From: Chionoecetes opilio
Taxonomy: Eukaryota; Arthropoda; Malacostraca; Decapoda; Majidae
Assembly (NCBI GenBank): GCA_016584305.1
Contig: JACEEZ010015195.1
Coordinates: forward strand, 225,001 to 289,000
Length of the DNA: 64,000 nt
Direction of reading: 5' to 3'
Shown here: positions 1 through 13,254 of the stretch, in pieces
Numbering within the stretch: position 1 is the first letter of the stretch
How the letters are laid out: each line of letters opens with the position of its first letter
Translations under genes and position numbers: made by a program
The notes under the pieces: generated by a model
What the model was told of the DNA's origin: nothing
Databases searched by the model: none
The model's input: only the letters and a program-made list of their open reading frames with translations

Positions 1-205
1 ATATCCATTCTATCTTAAGGTCTCATGGTTAAAATGATGCCTCTGTTTACCTGATACTAGGGTTAACTATGATAAAATACAGCTGGCATTGAGAAGAAGC
101 GTAGTATTCCCTTCTCCTGGCATATATCCATTCTATCTTAAGGTCTCATGGTTGAAATGATGCCTCTGTTTACCTGATACTAGGGTTAACTGTGATAAAA
201 CAAGT
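1..205 (-). repeat. Inverted fragment of 123-bp minisatellite element
   Basis: About 1.7 units of the 123-bp repeat (tatcataGTTAAC, gtatcaggtaaac when read on the minus strand). It is in opposite orientation to the longer array starting near 955. Confidence 0.85.
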
Positions 206-386
206 AGAAAATGGTTCAGGGTAGCCACGAAGCCATGACAAAGGGAAGATGAGTGTTGCGGGTGTTGTTTTGTAGATCAAGAAGTGTGAAGAAGGGAAAC
301 AAGGCTAGTGGGGACGTGGGAAAGATGGCGAAAGAATAGAAACAAGGTGCCTTTGGACATGAGAAAGATTTGGAAAGGAAAGAAAC

Positions 387-757
387 TAGTCTATTTTTGT
401 TATTATGGTCAAAATGCAGTAAGGAAGCCACGCCCCCTGCCTCCCCTTCTATGCTACGGGGCAGCTGATTGGTGCATTCCTGGTATCATCACTACCCATC
501 ACAATATCTTCACTACTTAACAGCGGCGTGACCACTGGAGAGAGCAATCTTCACTACAGAGGGTGTTTTGATTTTGTCACCCTCTGTAGTGAAGATGTCT
601 AACCCAGTGGTCACGCCGCTGTTAAGTAGTGAAGATATTGTGATTGGTAGTGATGATACGAGGAATGCACCAATCAGCTGCCCCGTAGCATAGAAGGGCA
701 GGCAGGGGGCGTGGCTTCCTTACTGCATTTTGACCATAATAAATAAAATAGACTATA
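387..757. mobile_element. Foldback MITE, family tatagtctattt, copy 1
   Basis: A near-perfect palindrome of about 370 bp: the left arm (caaaatgcagtaaggaag, cacaatatcttcactactta) is repeated inverted on the right, around a short centre near 570. Other copies lie at 59160-59530 and, truncated, at 47937-48195. Confidence 0.85.
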
Positions 758-825
758 GGTGTCACTCAACATTGTCCTGCCACGGGTGGTATCAGTCGGC
801 AAAGGACAAATGTTGCCGCCAGCCG

Positions 826-905
826 CGACTGCCCTGGCCCGACTCGAACCAGGGCCCGCAGATTCATACTTAGGCACGCTAGCCACTACACCACGGAGGC
901 GACAA
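826..905 (-). mobile_element. tRNA-derived SINE head or tRNA pseudogene
   Basis: On the minus strand an A-box-like tggtgtagtggctagcg and a B-box ggttcgagtcg are spaced as in a tRNA. The acceptor arms do not pair well, so this is a SINE head or tRNA relic rather than a working tRNA. A close relative is at 58468-58545. Confidence 0.55.
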
Positions 906-954
906 TATAGTTAACAATATTATTATAGCGAGTGGCCAAAAAAATCCCGTTTTC

Positions 955-1608
955 TTTACGAGGTGAAAAATCCTGCCCCCTTGCTGCTTACTGCCTGATA
1001 TTTGATGCCAGGAGAAGGGAATACTATGCTTCTTCTACATTTCAGGTGTATTTTATCATAGTTAACCATAGTATCAGGTAAACAGAGGCATCATTTTAAG
1101 CATGAGACCTTAAGATAGCATGGATATATGCCAGGAGAAGGGAATACTACGCTTCTTCTACATTCCAGCTGTATTTTATCATAGTTAACCCTAGTATCAG
1201 GTAAACACAGGCATCATTTTAAGCATGAGACCTTAAGATAGAATGGATATATGCCAGGAGAAGGGAATACTACGCTTCTTCTCAATGGCAGGTGTATTTT
1301 ATCATAGTTAACCATAGTATCAGGTAAACAGAGGCATCATTTTAACCATGAGACCTTAAGATAGAATGGATATATGCCAGGAGAAGGGAATACTACACTT
1401 CTTCTCAATGCCAGCTGTATTTTATCATAGTTAACCCTAGTATCAGGTAAACAGAGGCATCATTTTAAGCATGAGACCTTAAGATAGAATGGATATATGC
1501 CAGGAGAAGGGAATACTACGCTTCTTCTCAATGTCAGCTGTATTTTATCATAGTTAACCATAGTATCAGGTAAACACAGGCATCATTTTAAGCATGAGAC
1601 CTTAAGAA
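955..1608 (+). mobile_element. TIR element carrying 123-bp minisatellite, truncated
   Basis: Starts with tttacgaggtgaaaaatcc, the left end seen intact at 50388, followed by about five 123-bp units (gccaggagaagggaatacta ... gagaccttaag). The right terminus (ggaatttttgcctcg) is missing here. Confidence 0.75.
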
Positions 1609-1744
1609 TCGACTGTAGGTAAGCCCTGTTCCTTAGCCATGAATGAGAATCTCCCGTAAAAAAAAGAAATGAGGCTATGTTAGGAGCCTTTATGATGGCA
1701 CAGTGGTGGAAACATCAATTAGTGTGGCTAGAGTGCCTTACTTC

Positions 1745-2815
<1,071 letters not shown>

Positions 2816-2914
2816 CCTTGTACCTTGAATACACAATCAAGTTTTTTTATAATCAAGTTTCTGGAATTGCAGCCCTGATAATGTTGTTGTTAATATCAAA
2901 GTATTTATATCATT

Positions 2915-3237
2915 ACTAGCTATTATTATTATTGTTATTGTTGTTATTATTATTATTATTATTAGTGTTATTGTTATTATTATTATTATTATTATTATTG
3001 TCATTACCTCCGCCAACCAAGTTGGAGGGGTTATGTTTTCACCCCGATCTGTCTGTCTGTCTGCCTGTTAGTGTACAGGATTTGTCGAAAAGTTACCAAT
3101 AGATTTGGACCAAACTCGGTATACCAAGTCTATTTGGTGTAAGGAAGAACTCATTTCATTTTGGATGAAATCTATTGACAACTGTTGCCATGGTTGATGA
3201 AATATTCGGCCGGAGGTATGCGCTCATACTGAGTGCC

Positions 3238-3289
<52 letters not shown>

Positions 3290-3520
3290 CAACAACTATT
3301 GCCATAGCAACCAATTGATAAATATTCGGGCGGAGGTATGCGCTCTACTGAGTGCCCCCCCCCCCCCAGTTATTATTCATTATTATTGTTATTGTTATTA
3401 TTGTTAGTTATTATTATTATTGTTGTTATTATTCATTATTATTATTATTATTTATTGTCATTATTATTGTTATTGTTTTTATTATTATGTTATTATTGTT
3501 ATTACCTAGATAACAGTAGA
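2915..3520. repeat. ATT/AT tracts around a cctccgcc dispersed repeat
   Basis: TTA/ATT tracts (2920-3002, 3370-3510) and an AT tract (3242-3286) flank a dispersed element (3004-3358) that begins acctccgccaaccaagttgg and ends ggcggaggtatgcgctc. The same element is inverted at 6237-6700. Confidence 0.75.
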
Positions 3521-3820
3521 ACTGGATGTGACAGTCCGCAACTAGGCGCGGTGGACGCTGCAGTACTGGCCCCATGGTCAGGCTGCTGGCCATTCACTTG
3601 CTGCATAGGACTATCCTATAGACTGGTTTATCAGTATATATGGTATACTGTAATCTTCGTAAATGTTTGTTCTATAATATTATCAAATAAAAAACAGTAA
3701 AACACGCTAAAGAAATGCCATTACGAGACTGAAGAAATATGCATGAACTTAATATTCACTTAACTCTTCGCCATTTAAAACTTTGCGAGTCAACTTTTAT
3801 CATGAAGGGTATCAATAGAA

Positions 3821-4153
3821 GCGCAATTTTATTAGCTTTCCATTGCTATATTTCGTTTTCTGATAAATGAATTAGAACCATGTATAAATTAGCGTTAACT
3901 AAATAAATAACCTCATCAATCGGGAAAATTACCCGATTGATGATGTTATTTATTTACTTATATATTTCGTTTTCTGATAAATGAATTAGCACCATGTATA
4001 AATTAGCGTTAACTAAATAAATAACCTCATCAATCGGGAAAATTACCCGATTGATGATTTTATTTATTTATTTCATGCTAATTTATGCATTGTTCTAATT
4101 CACTTATCAGAAAACGAAATATAGCAATGGAAAGCTAATAAAATGCGCTTTAT
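3821..4153. mobile_element. AT-rich foldback element with internal duplication
   Basis: Outer arms caattttattagctttcc and ggaaagctaataaaat pair. The hairpin cctcatcaatcgggaaaatt / acccgattgatga occurs twice in tandem inside. Confidence 0.75.
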
Positions 4154-4159
4154 ATCATG

Positions 4160-5340
4160 AGGCATGTAAAAGATGTGAGTGGTGTGATGTGTGTGTGTTG
4201 TGTTTGTGTGGTTATGATTGTGTGTGTGTGTGTGTGTGTGTGCTGTGAGCGCGCGAATCCTACATTACCTACCTTCATGACGTAAATGGGAATTCCTCAA
4301 ACACATAAACGGACCCCTCTAATGGGAAAGAGGAGAGAGTAATTATGAATGCAATATGAGGCTAGAGATAGAGAAAGAAGATAGAAGAAGTAAGAAGATG
4401 ACGAAGAAGATGAAAGAGTGGGGTGGAGGGTGGGATGGGAGTGGGGTGGTATGGTGAGAGAGGATGAGAGTGTGGTGGTTTGTGTTATGTACCTCAAATC
4501 GTGTGACGTGTGCTCGTTCTGTGTGGGTAGTACTGGGATTCGTTATGCATTGGGTGTGTGTGAGTGGGTGGTGGTGGGTGAGGGGAGTGGATTGTAGATG
4601 GAGGATGAGGGAGTGTGTGGAGGGTATGGGTGATGTAAGTGGGTGTGGTGTGTAGGTGTGAGTGTGGTGGGTGTGTGTGTTGTGTTTGTACTAGAAGTGT
4701 GTGTGTTGTGTGTGGTGTGTGTGTGTGTGTGTGGTGTGTGTGTGTGTGTTTACAGTTCAATGCAACTAAATATACGTCTCACCCACCTCCTCACTCCACC
4801 ACCACCACCACCACCACCTCCTCCTCCTCCAAACAATACTTATCTCCTCCTCCTCCTCTTCCTGATTTCCTTTAACAAAACTGACAACTTACAATCTTCT
4901 CTTCCTCATTCTTCAAGCAGTCTTCCTCCTCTCCTCCTTCCTCCTCTTAACAAATAACTAACTTCTCTGCTCTTCTCCTCCTCCTTGTATTATATTCCCT
5001 AACTAACCATAAAAATCTTCTCATATCCTTCTTCCTCGTCCAACTGTCTTCAATTGTATATTATTTTACCTTTAACACATGTAAACAATAGCGGTAGAAA
5101 GTAGTCACACAGGCAGCCCCGTTGGCCCTAGTAGTGCTTGTTGCTGTCTGTTCTTCCTTTGTATTCCTCCTCCTCCTCCTCCCCCTGTAACTGTCTTCAA
5201 TGTTAATAGTTTTACCTTTAACACATGTAAACAATAGCGGTAGAAAGTAGTCACACAGGCAGCCCCGTTTGGCCCTAGTAGTGTTGTTGCTGTCTGTTCT
5301 TCCTTTGTATTCCTCCTCCTCCTCCTCCTCTTGATTACCC
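4160..5340. repeat. TG and TCC microsatellites, then 150-bp tandem duplication
   Basis: TG-rich sequence at 4180-4245 and 4640-4750, TCC/ACC tracts at 4790-4860. From 5060 to 5340 a block of about 145-150 bp (acacatgtaaacaatagcgg, tctgttcttcctttgtattc) is present twice in tandem. Confidence 0.8.
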
Positions 5341-5382
5341 CTCCTCCTCCTCCTATCATTACCCAAGGATTTCATGTCATTA

Positions 5383-5600
5383 ATCAAGAGAACCTATTCG
5401 AGCTTTCTCCTCAAGTGACAACAAGAAACAATGGTGTAAAACTGAATGGTCGGCGTTGCATCACAGATCTCCGTAAAAACTATTTCAATGTTAAGAGTTG
5501 TCAATCGATGGAACAAATTACCAGTTAAAGTTGTCGAAGCCAGCACAATAACTTCATTTAAAAACAGACTTGACGCCCACTGTAAAGTAAATGGGTTTTG
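5383..5600 (+). pseudogene. LINE ORF2 C-terminus fragment, frameshifted
   Basis: Reads TTRNNGVKLNGRR, CITDLRKNYFNV, then after a frame change RVVNRWNKLPVKVVEAS and TSFKNRLD. The pattern F..RVV..WN.LP..VV.A.....FK..LD is the usual C-terminal tail of CR1/jockey-like retrotransposons. Broken and partial. Confidence 0.7.
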
Positions 5601-6236
5601 ATATTGCCCTGTGATTTATATTATATCGCCCCCCGGATCGATTAGTGTTAGTGGTAGTTGTAGTTAGCATACTTCATATCCTATCATTCTTCACTACGAA
5701 ACTTCCATGTTCCTATCTTCTTTAGGGACATGGTATCCTTTTCCAACTGTCCTCTTACATGTAATTCGACAGTTAGTAGTCTGTAGTTCAGCAGATACCC
5801 TCGTTATAGACCAATAGCTAGCCTGGTATCTGTTCTTCCTATGTATTCCTCCTCCTCCTCCTCCTCCTCCTCCTAATGTAGTAACGTCTAATCATGTCTC
5901 GTATCAAATGTTACGATCTCGCTGAAAAACCTTCCGTGACTTTTAAGGTTTTGGCGGCCTCCCAATTACGGCAAGCTGGCGTAAGAAAGAAAAGTCGGAA
6001 ATATATATATGAAAACATTAAATTTTGTCTTATCATTCTGACTCTCTATTGCCATTTAAGGAAAGATCAATGATTTCTCGAGGAGGAGGAGGAGGAGGAG
6101 GAGGAGGATTACAAAAGATTACAAAGGAAACACAAACATCAACAGACCAATAGGTCCTTACATGACTGTTTGATTTAACTACACTACACTAACTAGATAA
6201 TAAGAGAGAAAGGATACAATGCAACTACAACTAGGG

Positions 6237-6286
6237 GGGGGCACTCAGTAGAGCGCATACCTCCGCCCGAATATAAAAGTTTAAAA

Positions 6287-6332
<46 letters not shown>

Positions 6333-6370
6333 TATTGGTCTACGCTCATACTGAGTGCATATATATATAT

Positions 6371-6431
<61 letters not shown>

Positions 6432-6697
6432 ATATATATTAAGTATATAGTAATATGCCTCAGTATTAGCGCTACCTCCGGCCGAATATTTCATCAATTG
6501 TGCCATGGCCAGTTGTCAATAGATTTTCATCCAAAATGAAAATCACTTCTTCCTTATACCAAATAGACTTTTGGTATCCGAGTTTGGTACAATCTATTGT
6601 AACTTTTCGAGAAATTCCTGTACACTAACAGACAGCACAGACAGACAGACAGGACAGATCGGGGTGAAACATACCCCTCCAACTTCGTTGGCGGAGG
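6237..6697 (-). repeat. Inverted cctccgcc dispersed repeat with AT tracts
   Basis: The same dispersed element as at 3004-3358, in opposite orientation, split by AT microsatellites (6290-6330, 6358-6440). Its end, cgttggcggaggtaatgaga, runs straight into the 42-bp satellite. Confidence 0.7.
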
Positions 6698-9600
6698 TAA
6701 TGAGAAAACACGAGAAAATGACCAATACAATGCGAAAACATGAGAAAATGACCAAATAAATGAGAAAACATGAGAAAATGACCAAATACAATGAGAAAAC
6801 ATGAGAAAATGACCAAATACAATGCAGCTACAATGAGAAAACAAGAGAAAATGACCAAATACAATGCAGCTACAATGAAAACAAGAGAAAATGACCAAAT
6901 ACAATGCCTACAATAGAAAACAGAGAAAATGACCAAATCACAATGCAGTCTACAAGAGAAAACATGAGACAAATGACCAATACAATGCAGCTACAATGAG
7001 ACAATCAAGAGAAAATGCCCAATACAATGCATGCTACAATGAAAAACAAGAGAAAATGAACAAATACTGCAGCTTACAATGCGAAAACAGATAAAATGAC
7101 CAAAGACAATGCAGCTACAATGACAAAACAAGAGCAAATGACCAAATAACAATAAGCTACAATGAGAAAACATGAGAAAATGACCAAATACAATACAGCT
7201 ACAATGAAAACAAGAGAAAATGACAAATACAATGCCAGCTACAAATGAGAAACAGAGAAAGACCAAATACAATGCATACTACAATGAGAAAACAAGAGAA
7301 ACTGACCAAATACAATAAAGCTACAATGAGACAACATGAGAAAATGACAAATACATACAGCTACAATGAACAACAAGAGAAAATGACCAAATAACAATGC
7401 AGCTACAATGAGAAACAAAGAAAATGAACCAAATACAATGCAGCCTACATGAGAAAATGACAAATACAATGCAGGCTACCATGAAAAACAAAGAAAATGA
7501 CCAAATACAATGCAGCTACAATGAAAACAATAGAAAATGACCAAATTACAATGCAGCTACAATGAGAAACAAGAGAAAATGACCAAATACACGCAGCTAC
7601 AATGAGAAAACCATGAGACCATTGAACAATACATGCAGCTACAATGAGAACTGAGAAAAATGACAAATACAATGCAGCCTACAATAGAAAACAAGAGAAC
7701 ATGACCCTATACAATGCAGCTACAATGAGAAAACAAGACAAAACAATGACCCAATACAATGCAGCTACAATGAGAAACATGAGAAAAGACCAAATACAAT
7801 GCAGCTACAATGGGAGAAAAACCAAGAGAAAAATGACCAAATACAATTGGCAGCTACAATGAGAAACAAGAGAAAATGACCAATACAAATGCGCTACATG
7901 AGAAAACATGAGAAAATGACCAAATAAATGCAGCTAAACATAGAAAACAAGAGAAAATGACCAAATACAATGCAGCTACAATCGAAAACAGAGAAAATAC
8001 CAATACATGCAGCTACAATGAGAAAACAAGAGAAAATTACCAAATACAATGCAGCTACAATGAGAAAACATGAGAAAATGACCAAATACAATGCAGCTAC
8101 AATGAGAAAACAAGAGAAATTGCCACAATACAATGCAGCTACATTAGAAAACAAGAGAAATGGACCAAATACAACAATGCAGCTAAATGAGAAAACTGAG
8201 AAACTGACCAACTACAATGCAGCCTACAATGAAAAATGACCAAATACAATGCAGCTACAATGAGAAAACAAGAGAAAATGACCAAATACAATGCAGCTAC
8301 AATGAGAAAACAAGAGAAAATGACCAAATACAATGCAGCTACAATGAGAAAACAAGAGAAAATGACCAAATACAATGCAGCTACAATGAGAAAACATGAG
8401 AAAATGACCAAATACAATGCAGCTACAATGAAAACAAGAGAAAATGACCAAATATCCATGTCAGCTACAATGAGAAAACAAGAGAACATTACCAACTACA
8501 ATGCAGCTACATGAGAAAAAAGAGAAATGACCAAATACAATGCCGCTTAGACAATGAAAAACATGGAGAAAATGACCAAATACAATGCAGCTACAATGAG
8601 AAAACAAGAGAAAATGACCAAATACAATGCAGCTACAATGAGAAAACATGAGAAAATGACCAAATACAATGCAGCTACAATGAGAAAACATGAGAAAATG
8701 ACCAAATACAATGCAGCTACAATGAAAACACAAGAGAAAATGACCACATACAATGCCACTAACAATGAAACAAGAGAAAATGACCAATCAATGCAGCTAC
8801 AATGAGAAACAGAGAAACGGACCAAATACAATGAGAAAACAGAGAAATGACCAAATAACAAATGAGAAAAACATGAGAAAATGACCAAATACAATGCAGC
8901 TACCTATGAAAAACAAGAGAAAATGACCAAATACAATGCAGCTACAATGAAACAAGAGAAAATGACAAATACCAATCAGCTACAATGAGAAACCAGAAAA
9001 TGACAAATACATGCAGCTACATGAGAAAACATGAGAAAATGACCAAATACAATGCACTACATGAGAAACAAGAGAAAATGCCTAAATACATGCAGCTAAC
9101 AATGAAAACACGAGAAATGACCAAATACAATGCGCTACAATGAGAAAACATGAAAAAATACCAAATACAATGCAGCTACAATGAGAAACAGAGAAATGAC
9201 CAATACAATAAAGCTAACAAATGAGAAATGAGAAATGACCAATACATAACAGCTACAATGAAAACAGGAGAAAATGACCAATACATGCAGCTGACAATGA
9301 GAAACACAAGAGAAAATGCCAAATACAATCAGCTACAATGAGAAACTGGACCACTACATGCAGGCTTACATGAACAACAAGAGAAAATGACCAAAATTAC
9401 AAATGCAGCTACATGAAACAAGAGAAAATGACCAAATACAATGCAGCTACATGAGAAAACACGAGAAAACTGACCAAATACAACGCAGCTACAATGAGAA
9501 ACCTGAGAAATGACCTCAAATACAATGCAGCTAAATGAGAAACATGAAAAATGACCAATACAATGCGCTAACAATGAGAAAACCCAAAAAGAGAAAATGA

Positions 9601-12600
9601 CCAAATAAATGCATCTACATGAGAAAACAAGACAAAATGACCAAATACAATGCAGCTACAATGAGAAAACATGAGAAATGACCAAATACACTCAGCTACA
9701 ATGAAAAACAAGGAATGACCAAATCAATGCAGCTACAATGAGGAAAACAAAGAGAAATGACCAAATACAATGCAGCTCCAATAGAAAACATGAGAACAAT
9801 GACCAAATCCATGCAGTTCTACAATGAGAAAACGAGAAAATGTACCAAATACAAGGCACTACAATGAGAAAACAAGAGAAATGAACCAAATACATGCAGC
9901 TACCAATGAGAAACAATGAGAAAATGACCAATACAATGCACTACAATGAAAAAACAGAGAAAATGACAAATACACTGCAGCTACAATGAAACAATAGACA
10001 TGACCAAATACAATGCAGCACATGAGAAAACAAGAGAAATGACCAAATACAATGCAAAGCTCAATGGAAAACATGAGAAATGACCAATACAATGCAGCTA
10101 CATGATAAAATGACCAAATACAATGCAGCTACAATGAGAAAACAAGAGAAAATGCCAATACACTGCAGCTACAATGAGAAAAACAAGAGAAATGACCAAT
10201 TACAATGCACTCAATGGGAAAACAAGAGAAATGACCAAATACAATGCAGCGACAATGAGACAACATGAGAAAAATGACCAATACAATGCAGCTACAATGA
10301 GAAAACATGAGAAAATGACCAAATACAATGCAGCTACAATGAGAAAACAAGAGAAAATGACCAAATACAATGCAGCTACAATGAGAAAACATGAGAAAAT
10401 GACCAAATACAATGCAGCTACAATGAGAAAACATGAGAAAATGACCAAATACAATGCAGCTACAATGAGAGCCCAAAGAAAATGACCAATACAATGCAAG
10501 CTACAATGAGAACACATGAGAAATGACCAAACATGCGCTACAATGAGAAAACAGGAGAAAATTACCAAATACAATGCATGCTACAATGAAAACACAAGAT
10601 AAATGACAAATCAATCAGCTACAATGAAAACAGAGAAAAATGACCAAATACAATGCAGCTACAATAGAAAACAGAGAAAATTACCAAATACATGCAGCTA
10701 CAATGGAAAACATGAGAAATGACAAAATGACCCACAATGGCGAGCTACAAATGAGAAAACATGAGAAATAACCAATACTAATGCAGCTACATGAAAACAA
10801 GAGAAAATGACCAATACAATGCAGCTACAATGGGAGAAACAAGAGAAAAAGATTACCGCAAAATTAAATTACAATGCAGCTACATGAGAAAACATGAGAA
10901 AAATGACCAAATAACAATGCAGCTACATGAAACAAGAGAAAATACCAATACAATGCAGCTACATGAGAAAACAAGAGAACATACCAAATACATGCAGCTC
11001 AATGAGAAAACATGAGAAAATGATCCAAATACAATGTCAGGCTACAATGAGAAAACAAGAGAAATGACCAAATACAATGCAGCTACAATGAGACACACGA
11101 GAAAATGACCAATACAATGCGAGCTACAATGAGAAAACATGAGAAAATGACCAATACAATGCAGCTACATGACGAAAACAAGAGAATGACCAAATGCGGA
11201 ATGCCGCTACAATGATAAAACATGAGAAAAAATGACCAAATACAATGCAGCTCCAATGAGAAACATGAGAAAATGACCAAATTACAATGCAGCTACATGT
11301 AAAACCCCAGAGAAAATGACCAAATACAATGCGCTACAATGAAAACAAGAGAAATTACAAATACAATGCCGCTACAATGAGAAAACAAGAGAAATTACAA
11401 TACAGTGCAGCTACATGAAAAACAGGAGAAAAATGACAACATACAATGCAGCTACAATGAGAAAAACATAGAAACTAACAAATACAATGCCAGCTACAAT
11501 GAAAACAAGAAAATTGACCAATACAATGCAGCTACCAAATGAGAACACAAAGAAATTGACCAATACAATGCAGCTACAATCAGGAAACATGAGAAAATGA
11601 CCAATACAATGCAGCTACAATGAAACCAAAGAAAATTTACCAAATACAATGCAGCTACAATGAGAAAACAAGAGCAAATTACCAAATACATGCAGCTACA
11701 TGAGAAACATGAGAAAATGACCATACAATGCGCTACAAGAGAAAACAAGAGAAATACCAAATACAATGCAGCTACTGAGAAAACACGAGAAACTGGACCA
11801 AATACAATGCAGCTACAATGAGAAAAACTGAGAAATGACCAATACAATGCAACCTTACAATGAGAAAACAGAGACCATGACCACATCATGGCACTACAAT
11901 TGAGAAACATGGAGAAACTGACCACATACAATGCAGCTACAATGAGAAAACATGAGAAAATGACCAATAACAATGCAGCTACAATTAAACACAAAAGAAA
12001 ATGACCAATCCATTCAAGTCTACAAATGAAAACAAGGAAAATGACAAATACAATGCAGCTACAATGATTAAAACAAGAGAAAAAATTACCAAATACAATG
12101 CAGCTCAATGAGAAACATGAGAAATGACCAAATACAATGCAGCTACAATGAGAAAACATGAGAAAATAACCAAATACAATGCAGCTACAATGAAAACAAG
12201 AGAAAATGACCAAATACAATGCAGCTACAATGAGAAAACAAGAGAAAATGACCAAATACAATGCAGCTACAATGAGAAAACATGAGAAAATGACCAAATA
12301 CAATGCAGCTACAATGAAAACAAGAGAAAATGACCAAATACAATGCAGCTACAATGAGAAAACAAGAGAAAATGACCAAATACAATGCATCTACATGAGA
12401 AACAAGAGAAAATACAATACAATGCAGCTACAATGAGAACACACGAGAAAAATGACCAATACAATTGCGCTAACAATGAGAAACAAGAAGAAAATGACCA
12501 AATACAATGCAGCTACAATGAGAAAACAAGAGAAAATGACCCAATACATGCAGCTACAATGAGAAAACAAAGAGAATAATGCCAAATACATGCGCCTACA

Positions 12601-12665
12601 TGAAAAACAAGAGAACTTACCAAATACAATGCAGCTACAATGAGAAAAAAAGAGAAAATGACCTA
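6698..12665. repeat. 42-bp satellite array, about 6 kb
   Basis: About 140 units of a 42-bp monomer (tacaatgcagctacaatgag then aaaacaagagaaaatgacca). The length is a multiple of three, so intact stretches translate as 14-residue repeats on both strands; these are not genes. Clean blocks (about 8230-8450, 10280-10470, 12130-12390) alternate with stretches full of 1-base gaps. Confidence 0.97.
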
Positions 12666-13254
12666 TATATAAGAGCCCGGTATTTGCACATAATTTATTA
12701 AAGTATCTCTTAGGGGCTTATTAGGGGTATATTAGTGTACCCCTATTAAGGGTATATAATAGCCCACCCCTCTAATTATATTCTACTCTTATGATGGATT
12801 ATTAATAATGGTATTAACATCACAGATATATTTCACCCTATTTTTCCTTATAAAAGCATTTTATCCGTAACTATTAGGCCGAGAGTAAAAATGCATAGAA
12901 GCAAAGTTGTTAAGGTCGACGTGCTCTATCCAATGCCACCATCAGAAGTCAATTATCTCTTATAGTTTTTGAGATATTTAATTATTTAATATCCAAAATA
13001 TGAATATACAATTTTCTCACTTATTTAAACGACAAATTAATTTTGCTAGGGCTCATTAGAAAGGCCTTATCAAGCTCTATATTTAGTCTATCCTAGAAAT
13101 TGCCTGTAATCCTCATAATTTTCGAGTTATTCAAGAAAATGTGACAGGCAAGTAAGGTAGGAGGGTGTGAGGGGTGAGGGCGGGGGTGGAAGTGGTATGC
13201 AAGGTCGAGTGGGAGTTTCAAGGACACTTAAGAGTTCCTGAGTCCGTGCCTGAT
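12666..13254. other. Non-repetitive spacer, no gene seen
   Basis: AT-rich sequence between two satellites. I see no coding region, RNA gene or recognisable transposon. Confidence 0.6.

Noticed and set aside
6554..12591. Many 14-residue-repeat frames on both strands
   Set aside because: The 42-bp satellite unit is a multiple of three; frames break wherever indels occur and no conserved domain is present.
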